64,000 nt of DNA, from the NCBI GenBank assembly GCA_024305405.1, contig JAKNDB010000098.1, positions 2,498,501 through 2,562,500 of the forward strand, written 5' to 3'. Both the position numbers and the translations under genes were made by a program. Below the pieces are notes generated by a model. It was not told the DNA's origin. It did not search any database and saw nothing but the letters and a program-made list of their open reading frames with translations. Shown here one piece after another: positions 1 to 13,000 of the stretch; position 1 is the stretch's first letter; each line of letters opens with the position of its first letter. Source of the stretch: Dirofilaria immitis. Lineage: Eukaryota; Nematoda; Chromadorea; Rhabditida; Onchocercidae.

Positions 1-224
1 TCAATCCATCTGTTGTTTATTCCATTAACATTTTTAGATTATTACCAAACAAGCCTAATGTGTAAATCCATGTGTCATTAATACTATCTGGAGAAATTAA
101 ACCTGAATAACTTAAGATTTGTTAGAAAATTAGGTTAGATTAATAACATAATGTCATTTAAGAAATTTATCTCTTTAATCCTGAAGATTTTATTGTTGTT
201 TGGAAAGTATACTATTGTTTTTAG

Positions 225-289
225 GAAAATCCGAAAGCTACGATAATGTCTACAAATGATATGCCTGTGTCTAGTGGTACCAGAGTGAA
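225..289 (+). other. possible 5' exon with trans-splice-like acceptor
   Basis: A TTTTTAG acceptor ends at 224 and an ATG at 246 opens 14 codons (starting MSTNDMPVSSGTRV) before a GTAAGT donor at 290. It could be the first exon of the downstream gene. However, its phase (two bases left over) does not match the only usable acceptor before the next exon (AG at 782-783), which needs one base. It may therefore be an alternative or non-coding 5' exon. From 290 to 773 I see no other convincing exon. Confidence 0.3.
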
Positions 290-788
290 GTAAGTTTTCA
301 ACATTGTTATTTGCCATTGTATTTTAGTGAAGAATCTCATTATGTAACTTTCATAGATTTTATTCACTGTTCAAGATACACTAAATTATAACTGATAAGA
401 TTATTAGAGAATGTGTAGCATTAAACTGATTTATTTGCATTATTTTTTGAAAATTCATTAAAAATTACTTGAAAATTTCATTTCATTGAGAAACTCAGAC
501 GGTCATGTCAATATCACTGTGAATGGATATATATGTAGGTGCTGTTTCGCTCCTCCTCTCTTCATTGTATTAATGCGGCGAAGGATTTGACATAGAAATA
601 TTTTAAAATATCTGTTATGGATCTGTAAATAGAAATCGAAATATTATTATAAGTGCTCATGTTAATTGAACATATTAATCATTTGTCAATAAATATGAGA
701 TAATTTGTAGTAGTGGAAAAATAGATTGGTCTTCGCCATCCATACGGAAGATTTTGGAAAAGATTGCATCTAGGAGTTAACAGAAAAA

Positions 789-3700
789 ATGGGAACAGAT
801 ATGATCACGTACAAAACTGGATGTCAACTGTCGCAATCGACTGTTCGGAAACGAGTTCATTGTTTTCTTGAGGAGATGGTAAGTTTGAATTTTCTCAAAA
901 ACTTATTGCTTTTCTCTCCTTTTTTTTCTTTTTTTTATTAATAATTTTAGTATGGAACATATTCATTATCGAAAATAAATAATGCGGAAACAGCGCCATC
1001 TTCGCAAATGAACGATGAAAGAAATGAAACAGTTGTATATGCGACCACGGACGATAATGGCAGTAAGACAAAAAAGCTCATTAAATTGGACGAAAAAATG
1101 AATCAAGGACAACAGTTGTCTGATGTGTAAGTTCTGGCATAAAAATATTCAGGGAAAATTACTCATAATTAAGTTTTAATACTAATGTTTGTAGAACTCT
1201 GAGTACATCTCCAATGCCACCAATACCACGACAAGTTCGTTCTCTACGATTGAGTCGTTCATCGATAGTAATTCCGGAAAAGGATGATCCATCGAAAGTG
1301 AGAATATATCGGTGTAGCGCTTATGGACGAGGTAAACAAGGGGCAACGTGCTACTATCGATGTTCCAAATGTGACTCTCTTGCGAATAACAAATTAAAAA
1401 ATTCAGGTATGTTCTCTCTTCCTATCCTCTCTTAGTGACTAGCTTTTCAAATGTTAAGCTTCATCAGATTAGCAAATACTATTTCTCTTCGAAATAAGCT
1501 TATTTTTTCGCTTGCAGGAACATCAACAAGTGAACGCGCAAAGCGTTATTATGCACATATTAAAACGAAGGATGGACGAATAATCGGAAATCCCTATCCA
1601 GAACACTTGCCAGAATGTAAGCCAGTACCAAAGGAAGTTCAACAGCTTCAAGAAATTGATCGCGCTTGTCGAGCAAGGATTCAGGCTGGTAATTTGACAC
1701 CCGAAGCAGCCAGGAAACTAGTTAGTCCTTTTTTCTTAAATTTATGTTTAGTCAATTATACACAATTCCTTTTAAGTAAGAAATACGAATCTGTGAATTT
1801 CTATCTACTCTATCTATGGTAGATGATATTTACATTTTTTCATTTATGCATTCAGGGAGCACTAGTAGCACAGAAAAACCGTGAGTTGAAAAGGCATATC
1901 CAGGATGATGATACTTTTCCGGATAAATGGAAATCACTTCCCAAGAAATATAGTCGATTGTGTCATCAAGCGGAAAGAATGAGGAAACAAAAGAATCGAC
2001 AACTTTTAAGGTTTTAATTAATTTTTGAGGTTTTTTTCTGCATAAATTTTTGTATTTATCTCATTTGCTATCTTAATTAAACTGCCTTTTTTTTCATTTA
2101 TTGTCTTTTTTAGTATTTGTATATGAAATTTTTAAACTTGGAACAGTTCTATGATATCTTTTAAAATTGGAAACTGTTTCCTGTTATCGTTACTGACCAC
2201 TGAAGAAGAAGAGTAGTATCAGTTCGCTTAAAGCACTGAGCTTTATCCCGCATTTCAGTACGCTGGAGTACAGCTTCTTTTGCTCTAATTTCTTTTTCGT
2301 TCTATGCTTATAATAGCAAGGATGCTGAGAGCAGTGTCAGTCATCGAAGAACCGGCTCAAATAAAGTTTTTTCCTTAAAATTATACAAATACTTGAAATA
2401 ATATGCCGTCTCTCAATTGATAGAAAATATATCGCTTCAGATTGATGAACAATGAACAAGGTGACGGTGAAACTGAGGAAGATCAGAGGTTTGTTCTCGT
2501 TGTTCTATGACGAATTTGATTATCCACATTAAGCATAAATACATTTACTACGAAAGCAAATATGTGATGTGAAAACGCAATATTAACATAATGAATCGAA
2601 GTGGATTCGGATTACAAAAATGGTATAACTGATTTTGTAAAATTATAGCGGCATTGCGCATGAAGCAGAAATAATGAGTGGGCGTTTTAAACATCCGCCA
2701 TTGATTATTTTTGAACCAGATGGTCAGGCAGCACGAATCTACCGTATAAACGGAAAATCGGATAAATTGGGTGTTATCTATTATCGTTGCTCGAAATGTG
2801 ATGTTCTTTGCCGGAGACACAGAAGGATGGGAAATGTAGAAGGTTAGATTACTGAACTTTAATTTCTATTCATTCTTTTCTGAATAGCTTTTTATCACAC
2901 TATATTCATTATTTAAAGAAAATTGAAAACTTATTTCTGAATTGATATATCTTTCTAATTGCGTAATTGTTTATCTTAATTTGCAATTAGGTTTCATTAC
3001 CTGTAATAATCTCTAGTCTTTTTATCTAAACTATTTCCATCGTTTTTGTCACAGAATGAAATAGTTAAAACATTAATAGTGCATGGCATCAGGTTTCCTT
3101 TTATATTTGCCGAAAAACTGAATTGATTCAAATATTTCTGCATATAGTAAATCAACAAATTGTACTGAAATTTAGAGATGTGAAGACTGTAATTAGTGCT
3201 AATTAGAAAAAAATAAGAATAAAAGATCCTGCTGCATATGTAGGAATGACTCGAGCAACGGTAAAAGTGGAAGAGGATGAGATTCTCGAAAACATGTATC
3301 CTGCACATCATGACGAATGCGAAGTCTTCACACTTGATATGGTTAAAAATTTGGCAGAAAATCTTGATCGATTTTACTTTGCTAAAGATTATGAATCTAT
3401 CATCCATGATTCTGCGAAAACGGTTATTTTTATTTTTGATCTTTAATTAATAGAGACATTTATTAGCTGTTGCTTAAGCGGCTAAATGATATTATAATTC
3501 CAATTTTTGATATGCCATTATAAGAGACATGTGAATAATTATGGGTATTTTAAGGTTATCGATATTTTGGAATATTCATATCACGATTAATAGTTTACTC
3601 AAGATAATTTCTTTTTTGCCGTTAAAAGGTTCAGATTTTCAGGATCTCAGGTTTGCAGATGGTACGCTAATTTCAAAAAATCAAATGCCTATTGTTAATC

Positions 3701-4282
3701 ATTCCGCGGTTGAACACGTTGTTGATGATGATTTAGTAGTGGACATTAGTAATGTTGCTAACACCGAAGAAGTGGACGATAATACATGGGAAACAATTGT
3801 GAATCAGGATGTGCTGAATACTAGGTGAGCTACTACTTAAGCGAAGCTTTCAATGTTTTAAATTTTGCCAACCCCTAGCTTTTTATTTTTGTGTATTCAT
3901 GTTTTATCAAATAGATGATTTGATGCTGACATTATAGACCAAATTCATGATAATTTTTGATGAAAACATTTGTACTCTTCCATGTCATCAGCGATTTTAT
4001 CAAGTGAATATTGATCTTCATGTTTTTTTCTTTTTTTTTAGATAGGTTTTCAACGATCTTTAAAAATTTTGCAGAGCGGAAGATCATGAAGGACCTATAC
4101 GTCTTACATGCCAACGATACTATGAAGCAAACATTGCACTACGTCGCGATATGATGCGTTGTCTGGAGGAAATGAGAACGTTACGAGCAGAAATCACAAA
4201 TATGTTGGAAGGAAACAAACTGCAATATGTAGAAGTAGATGATGATCATTATGAAGAAATTATTGTTGATGAAAATGACTGA
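789..4282 (+). CDS. multi-exon protein with two repeated Cys/His (FLYWCH-like) modules
   Basis: I read ten exons, all with matching phase: 789-878, 951-1126, 1195-1406, 1518-1720, 1856-2010, 2441-2488, 2649-2842, 3244-3422, 3643-3824 and 4075-4282, giving 548 residues. The start ATG at 789 follows TCTAG, a plausible spliced-leader acceptor. Two modules share the pattern RIYR...YYRCSKCD followed by a distal H-x-x-E-C: YYRCSKC near residue 142 with HLPEC near 183, and YYRCSKC near 344 with HHDEC near 380. The spacing recalls FLYWCH or transposase-type zinc-binding domains, which suggests nucleic-acid binding; that is inference. Between the modules lies a basic stretch rich in K, R and Q. The C-terminus has a short helical segment and an acidic tail ending DDDHYEEIIVDEND. 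I do not recognise a named family, and the product is unknown. Most donors are canonical; 1721 (GTTAGT) and 3423 (GTTATT) are weaker, so those ends are less certain. Confidence 0.75.
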
Positions 4283-7060
4283 TAAGAAAAATGATGTGAT
4301 ATCTTTAAATGCATTGCTTTTTCAAGCCTTGTTTTAATGTAGAATTAATATCTTTTCTTTTCTATTTTGTTCCTAATTTGCAGATAATTTCTGATTTATA
4401 TACTTTTATGCTTCAAATTGTCAAAAAATACAATACATTCTATTATATATTATTTATAAAGTGAAATTATGCTACTAATGAATTTTTTTCTATACATATG
4501 CGTTCAGCAATTTCTACTTTCTATTGATACCATAAATAATTTTTAAAAATGAATTCGAAATAGTGAATAATTCAGATAAACTGGCATACGGTAAATTTTT
4601 TGAACTGATATTAAATAGGGAAAAATAGTAATTTTTTTGATCATATGATGTAATAAAAGACCCAGTTATAATTACAAAACTGAAATGTCTTAGTACATGG
4701 TATCAGTAAAAAGTATCAAATCTTAAAAGAGTATCAATAAGAAATAGTCTACGATCAAATTCTTGGATTTTCCATAATTCACCAAAAAATTTTCTTGATA
4801 ATCATATAATATTGTGCTAGGCTGTAATTAAATGCGAATTTTCGGCAACTAACGATGCTTCCATCATTAAATTTAACTTACAGAACTGTTTATCCAATGA
4901 AAATACTAAAAGTATTGTATAAGATATTAAAGGATTGAAATTTTTTGTATCATAATTTGCTTAGAAATGGGTGCTACTTCCATGATTATATCAAAATTTA
5001 TCAATCTAAAAATATGTTTACTATATTTCAATATTTTTTTCCTATTTTTCGTTCTTTACTCTTTCATTGAAATAAATTTTCTTGAAACAGGATGAAAGAA
5101 ATAGGAAAAATTGATCGTAAAATTAATTAAGTAATTTTAATGCTATAGATGAATTGCTATTCTAATATTATCATATTTAATTCACCATTGATAAGATAAG
5201 GAAATCACTTAATTAGGATAGGATAAGTTTGGGAACTTTTCTAGAAATTTTTTTTTTTTTGCATGAAATGATAGAATGGATTGTTTTGATTTTTGATTTT
5301 TAATTGTACAATATTTTTAAATTTTATATCTTTATAAGTTTAGGATGATGATATTTTTTTAATGCACGATCTCTTTTATGATTGTATGAAAATCAAAAAA
5401 AAGAAAACAATAATATAATCATTTTTAAATTTGAAATTTCTTTTCTGTTTTTTTTTTTTTGGAATAAGTGATAATAGTTTTGAAATTATTTAATTTGAAT
5501 TTATTTTATTTGCTTTTAAAAATTATCAACATCGACTTAATGTATCTATCCTATTTTTTTCCCCTCTTTATACTCATTATGCATTTGATTTATTTTATTA
5601 TCATCAATAATTTATCATTTATTATGATCACTATTTTTTATCATTTTTTTCTCTTTTTTGTTCTTTGATATATTTTCATCAAAGAATGATGATGTTGAAG
5701 AATTTGATGAATAATTTTGCGATAAAAAAAAAAAGAATGCTGTCATAAACGATGATAGTTTTTATTTATTACATCATTAAATTATTTAAAGATTTAAAAA
5801 TCATTTATCATTTATTCGATCATTTTTATTCATTTTGTTTGTAAGATTTTTAAGAAAAAAAAGACAAAAATAACGAGGAAATAATTTTAATTGGTATAGA
5901 AATAATGCAATAAAATTGTTTCGAGAATGATAAAAAAACAAAACAAAAATAACAAACAAACAAAAAGAAAGAAAAAAAACGAACGACTTTATTTATTTAT
6001 TTATTTCTTCTCCTCTTTTTTTTTGCTAATTATAAATTAGCCTATAATTATTTTGATTGTTTTTTTTTCAGGAAAGAAGGAAAAAAACAAATGAAAGGAA
6101 AACAGATGCTAAATTTATGAATTTTTTTCTTTCTATTTTTTTTTGTTAATTTTAAGTGTAATTTTGTGTGAGAAAGAGGGAGAGAGAGAGAGAAAAAAGG
6201 AAAAAATGTAAAAGAATTTAAAAATTTGGGTTTTTATATTATCATATCAATGTTGCTGCTAAAATTATCTTATTCCTTCTTTAATATAAAAATTTTTTTT
6301 GATAACTAGGTAGGCAATGATAAGATAATTTTTTTTTTTTGATAACTATATAGATGATGATAAGATAATTTTTTTTGATAACTTATATCGATGATGATAA
6401 GTGATATAGAAGAAGTGAAAATTTTAGGAAATATTTCAAGTAATTAATTAATTTGTATTAAAAAAATATGTATATATTTATCGTAAAATTTTAACGTTTT
6501 TTTTTCCAAGAAGTTTTGATTAATTTATGAAATGAGTAAAAATTTATAGGCAAGCCATTTTTTGTTCAAATTTATTTCAAGAATTATTCTCGAAATTTGA
6601 TTCTTTTTCTTCCTTTTTTTTCTTTCCTTCTACATAAATCAATAATTAAACTTTTTTTTTACATTAATTACTGATGAAATAATGTAATTTATATATTAAC
6701 TTTCTGCTAAATTACTTCAAAATTATTTATCGAAAAAAAAAAATTCAAAAATTTCTTATCATTTTCTTATTTGAGCAATTTGATAAGCATTTGGTTTTCC
6801 TTTTTTTTTTTTTGTTTTTTTTTTTGAATTATGAATTTTATCGATTAAATTAAATGATGTAATTTAGATATAATTGAAAAGAATTTTTTACTCTTTTCAT
6901 TCTTTCAATAGATTTCTTTCAATTTTTCCTCCTTTTTTCCATATAATATAAAATTATATAATTCTGCTAAATTTCTTTTCATATATTTATTATTTTTCAT
7001 TTTATGCTATATTTTATTGAATGAATAAGTTGAAAAGTTTCCTTTTTTTTTTTTTTTTCA
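4283..7060. other. intergenic, AT-rich, no gene seen
   Basis: This stretch holds only long T/A homopolymers and short degenerate repeats, such as three near-copies of a GATAACT...GATGATGATAAG phrase at about 6,299-6,405. A GA-rich run lies at 6,176-6,196. No reading frame here has convincing splice sites or protein-like composition. The segment before 7,060 presumably contains the promoter and trans-splice region of the next gene. Confidence 0.6.
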
Positions 7061-7065
7061 GTATC

Positions 7066-10000
7066 ATGTCAGATCTTCAAGAATTTGTCAACCAACAAAA
7101 AGCTAAAAATACATCATTTCCATCAATTAATACTATACGATCTAAATTTGCATCTGGTTTAAATGGTTTTGCATTGATACGTCAAACAGATGATTCTGAT
7201 CGAGAAATATTAACCGAATCAAATGGACAAATAAATGGACAATTGCCACAATCACGAAATCGTAAAATAGTGGATGGTTCAGTTCTATTACGAACGATGA
7301 ATCCATTTTTGGGTTTTTTTCTACTTCTTTTTTTTTTTGCTAAATAAATTTTGATGTGCAAATATTTAATTTTAAATTTCAATGTAGTATCATATTATTA
7401 TCAGCAAAAGTATCACATTATTATCATGTTTGTATAAGTTATATCATTTATATCATATTATTATCATGTTTGTATAAGTTATATCATTTATAAGTTGAGT
7501 TGATTTTTTATCAATAATGCGAAACATGTTCATATTATTTTCATTAAAAACTTTTCGTTTTACGAACTAAACTACCTGTTGAATTTTTTATCGTCTCAGT
7601 TAATTACTGTTAAATTCTTTGTCTTCTCAGCTAACTATTATAAGATCTAAATAATATGAGTACATGAAATATGCGTAAATTATGTTAAATATTGTTATTG
7701 CAGGATGTCAAAAATGCAGAGGATTGTCGCATTTTTATGTCAATAGGAGCAGCTTTTGTTTGCTTTGGAATAGTAAGTTAAAAAAAAAAAAATGGAAACG
7801 AAAACAATTACTTTTAATTTTCCGATTAATTTTTAAAGGAAAAATAATTGAATAACAACTGAGGAAATGATTTCATATTTACAATAATATTGTTTAAATT
7901 GAATATAATTTTAAAAGAATGTAATATTTTAGGTGAAAATAATTTTTAATTTTCAATTTTTAATACATTCATTTAATATTTCATAATATATCCATATTTA
8001 TAAGAAATAAAAATGATTATTTAGAAGGCATTTGTTTTTCTTTTCTTTTTAAATAATAAAAATATTTTTTCCAGGCTGTTATTCTACTACCTACTGTAGT
8101 TATACAAGCACGAAAATTCGCAGCTTTGAATACGCTTGGTTCGATTATGTTAATTTTGAGGTTTGCTAATTTATTTATTTTATAATTTTTAGTTTTCTTA
8201 AAATTTTGTTTTCTTACAATTTAAATTTGGCCTAATATAATCATGTATTGTGTCAAATATTTTATAGTGATATGTAGGCATCGCATTATTAAAATGTTGA
8301 AATTATTCAGCTTATTTTTTTTTTTGGTCTAACTTAAATACTGATGATTATTCTTGCTGTACTGACTGTAGTGATTATTATTGTTGTTGTAATGATAAGA
8401 TAAAAATTTATGATATAAGATAAGACTTTCTTTTATAAAATAAAAATGAAACAAAACAATAGAATTTATTGTTATTTAAATAAAACAATAAAAAATATTA
8501 ATTCATCTATCTTTTGCTTTTTTTTATGTTGAAAAAGAATAGATTAAATATTAATATAAATTTTGAACTTTCCAGTTTTGCTTTTTATAGGGGCCGATGA
8601 ATTATTTGAAACATATGTTTTCTGAACAAAGAAGGCATATTACAATGGCATATTTCATTACTGTTATAACGACATTATATTTCAGTTTATGGGTATGTTT
8701 TATATATATATATATTTTTAAATTATTCTATCTTACTTATTTGATAATGAAAAAATTAAATATTATAATGTTATCAACTTTTTGTTCTCAAACATCTGTA
8801 TTTGTTCATTTTATAATACTACCACTATTTAGTATTTTCTTAATTTTTATTCTTCTTTTTTAAATAAATTCCATCCTATTTTATATGTATGTTTGTATAT
8901 GTAGTTATTTATCATAAGTTGATAAGATCGGATACTACACTTTGATCTTAGCCAACATAAAAAAATGAATAAATACAGTCTTATTAATGATAGATTCTAG
9001 TATCTATAAATAGCCATTTTGAATATCATATTATTATCGAGAAAATAATGATAAAATCAAAGATTTCATTATTAAATAATATTAGTTTTTAATTTTTTTA
9101 GCGTTTTTATCAGCGATTTATTTATTATTATATGGAAAATTACGAATACACTGATATTAAAATCTCATTATATTCATTTTTTTAAAAAATCTCATAATAT
9201 TTATTTTTTAATAGATTTAGTATTTTTTCTGTTAAATTTAAAGCAAGTTTCTTTTTTTACCAACTCTGAATTACGATATGATAATGAAAATAACGATACT
9301 TCATTAGGATCATTGATTTACGAAAAATTATCAAATTACTGATTATCTTTTCAATCCATATTTGATCACATTTTAAGCTTACCTCATATAGTCAATTGAA
9401 TTCATCTTAAAAACACAAATTCATCTTAAAGTATCGATTTATATGTAAAATATAAATTCAAATTGCATGCGAAGAATATTACGAAAATTATAATTTTACA
9501 ATTCATAAAATTAAAATGAAAAAAAAAGAAAACTCAGGTGTAGATATACAAAATAGACATATATATATTGAAATTATCATGATCTTTGTTTACATTTTTC
9601 TCACAGTATAATATGAGATATTTGATAATTTTTATACTTTTTGAGAAGAATTTTACAATTGATCGGTTCGGCTTGTTTCATTCAAATTATTAATTATTAT
9701 CATTTTTAAAATTATCTCTATAAAACCAAGAAAAAATAAGTAAATAAATAAATCATAAAATATTGACTAATTAATAATTAAACTTATATAGCATATATTA
9801 GAAAAATATTATTATTATTATTATTATTATTATTATCATTATTATTATTATTATTATTATTACTTTTATATCTATTTGTTGAAATTTAAATATAAGATGA
9901 AAAAGTTGGAAGGAAAATTTTTCGATAAACTTATATTTTTGTGACTAAAATTATCACATTTAAAATTTATTCCTTCTTTTTTTGTCTTAACTTTTTCTTC

Positions 10001-13000
10001 CTAAAAAACATTAGTTTATTTTTATGCGCTAACATTTCAAGAAAAATGATAATAATGATAACAGAGTAATCACAATGATAATTTAATATTACAAAAAAAT
10101 TATAAAATAAACAAAATTAGATAAGTTATTGTTAAGCACAAAATTAATTTAGCTTATTCGATTTATTTCTATGATGAAATTAGATTTTTCTTTTTTTGAA
10201 CTGATAAAAAGAAAAATTATCTGAAATTATCACTATCATAATAATTTTAATAATTTTTCTTTTTTTTTTGGTTTTGAAATTAACTTTTGCGAGAAACTAT
10301 ATAACATGTATTATTATTAAAATTTATTTATATTAAAAACATTTCAATTTTATTTTATTTTTTTTGTTACCTGAGTAATATTTTGAAATTGATAGATGAG
10401 TAATATTATCGATTTCTTTATTTATTACTTCTTATAAATCATTAATTCATTTCTTTTCTTCCTGTATATCGATTAATTAAGCAATAATTTGATGATTGAT
10501 TTAAGATGATTTTTATCTTCAATAAGCGATATATATACAATATGATATGAAAATAAATGATGCATAACTATGATATTTTATCACTGATTTTAAGACTGAT
10601 TTCTTTTTTTTTTTTTTTACAAAATTAACATTTTTATTTATATTTCTTCCTTTTTAATTATCACCGTTAAGCTGATTGATTATTTTCTTCCATTTGATTT
10701 TTTGATAATGACGTTGATTTAAACAAAAAAAAAAACTATTCGATTGCTGTTTAGTAGGCAGAAAGTTATGCTGTCATCATTTTTACGAATTCTTCATAAT
10801 TAATCTGAAAAGTTTTTATCATATAAATTTGTTCATATTGATTTGTAAAAATTGGAAATGAATTTAATAATTGAATACTTATTAGCTTTAACAATTTGAT
10901 ATAATGAAAAAATGCTATTAGTAAAAAATAAAAAGCCAGAAATTAAATTATTAGCTGAATATTTCTCCATAATAAAATATTAATGATATTAAAATTAGAA
11001 ATAGAATTATTACTTTAAATACTTAACTTATTAGCTTAACAATTTAATATGATTACCCATCTAATCAAATCAATACCAATACTTTTCATCTTATTATTAA
11101 TACTTTAAAGAAAAAAAACAAATAAATAAAAAGCTTACCTGTCCATCACCATCAATATCAACTTCAGCCATAATTTCATCAACTTCTTGATCACTAAATT
11201 GTTCACCCATATGAGTCATAAAATATCGAAATTCTTCAGCTGTAATATATCCATTACCATCACGATCAAACACTCGAAATGCTTCACGTATCATTTCACT
11301 ATCATTTTCCTTAAAAAAAAAACAAAAAAAAATTTTCCTTTTTTTTTTCTAAAATAATAAAAAATTTCATTTTCATTTTTTTTCTCTTTTCAAAATGATA
11401 AATTTTGAAAAGAGAAAAAATTTTCGAAATAGATCAAGTAATTTTCATTTAATAATAAAAACTTTTGCTTCTCAAGTTTTATCATATATTAAGAAATATT
11501 TCTTTTTTTTTTTAAATTACTTTTATCTAGTATTTAATTACACTTGAATTATGCTAGAAAATTATCAAAATTATCATTATTTTATTTTCAAAAATTATTC
11601 ATTTTCTTTTGATTTTTACAAAAATTTTTTCAAATATTTCTATGAATTTTTAAATTTTAATATTTTTTTCTATTGATATTTCTTATATTTCTCTTTCGTC
11701 ACTGTTTTCATTTAAAAAAAAAAAAAAAACTATGTATTTTTATCATTAAAAATAATTAAGGAAAATAATTTTATTCAACTAATCAATCGATATTTGCTAA
11801 CCTTACTCATTCGTTTCATCATTTGACAAAATTCCAAAAAATCAATCGTACCACTACCATCAACATCAACTTCATTAACCATATCTAATAATTCTTGTTC
11901 TGTTGGATTTTGTCCAAGTGATCTCATTGCTACACCAAGTTCTTTCGATGATATTGATCCATTCCCATCCTAAAAATATAACAGTTTTTTTTTTATCATT
12001 TTAATATTATTCTATAATAAAATTGATTTAGGACGATAATTAATATCATCCATCAATATGTCTAACTGTCTCATTTATATTTGATAAATTATTCATTAAA
12101 AATTTTTTTTTTTGTACATACATATCGTTGACGTAATTATTACAATAAATTTCTACGGGAAATAATCTCGGGAATTTTGTTTACTTCCCATTTTCTTGAT
12201 ATTAAGCGTTTATTTTTATCTTGCCCTCTTTTTTTTTTGCAAAAATTCCCAAAGTTAGTCTTTCTTTTTGACAATTTCAATATTGGTCTTTTTTTTCTTA
12301 CAAAAATTTCAAAGTTTTTTTTCGAGAATTTTTCGAAGTTAAATTTTTTTTGCAACAATCTCAAAAAGAATTTTCCTTTTTTTTTGTAAAACTTTTTTCT
12401 TCACTTCTTTTCGAAATATACTATTAAAGTTGTATTTGTTGAAATAAGATTAAATAATAGATAAATTTTGTTTATCAATTATTTATTTATCATTCTTAAT
12501 CTGTTGCATAATTTGAATAAATTTAATTCATTGAAATAAACGATCATATTATTTCTATATTTGTAATTTTAAAAAGAAATAAATTAACAATGATTTTTTC
12601 AAATATTAACTTTTGCTACTTATATATCATTTCATTATGGTATTGCTAAATTGAGAAATATGCTTGCTATATTTGAAAAAAATAATTTTCAATTTTTTTT
12701 TTTTTCGATATCAGAAATATACGAATAATTTGATAGTTCCAATTTAAAATTTATTAAAATTACAGGAATATATAAATTTATAAAAAAATTTGCGCTAATT
12801 ATATCAATGCAATATAGTTACATTGAATATTACTTAAACATTATTATTATTAACATAAACATAAGAAAGGATTAAAATGATAAAACTGATAACATATTTG
12901 ATCTCTTTATCAAATTAATATTTGATCGTTTTGGATAGAATAAAATTACATTTAACAATAACATATATTGTTATCGAAAAAAAAAAAAAAAAGAGAAAAA

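Noticed and set aside
2548..3407. Minus-strand ORFs of 90 and 136 codons
   Set aside because: They overlap well-supported plus-strand exons at 2649-2842 and 3244-3422 and have no splice or family support.
12140..12389. Paired ORFs on both strands rich in Phe or Lys
   Set aside because: They come from a degenerate T-rich repeat inside a calmodulin-like intron.
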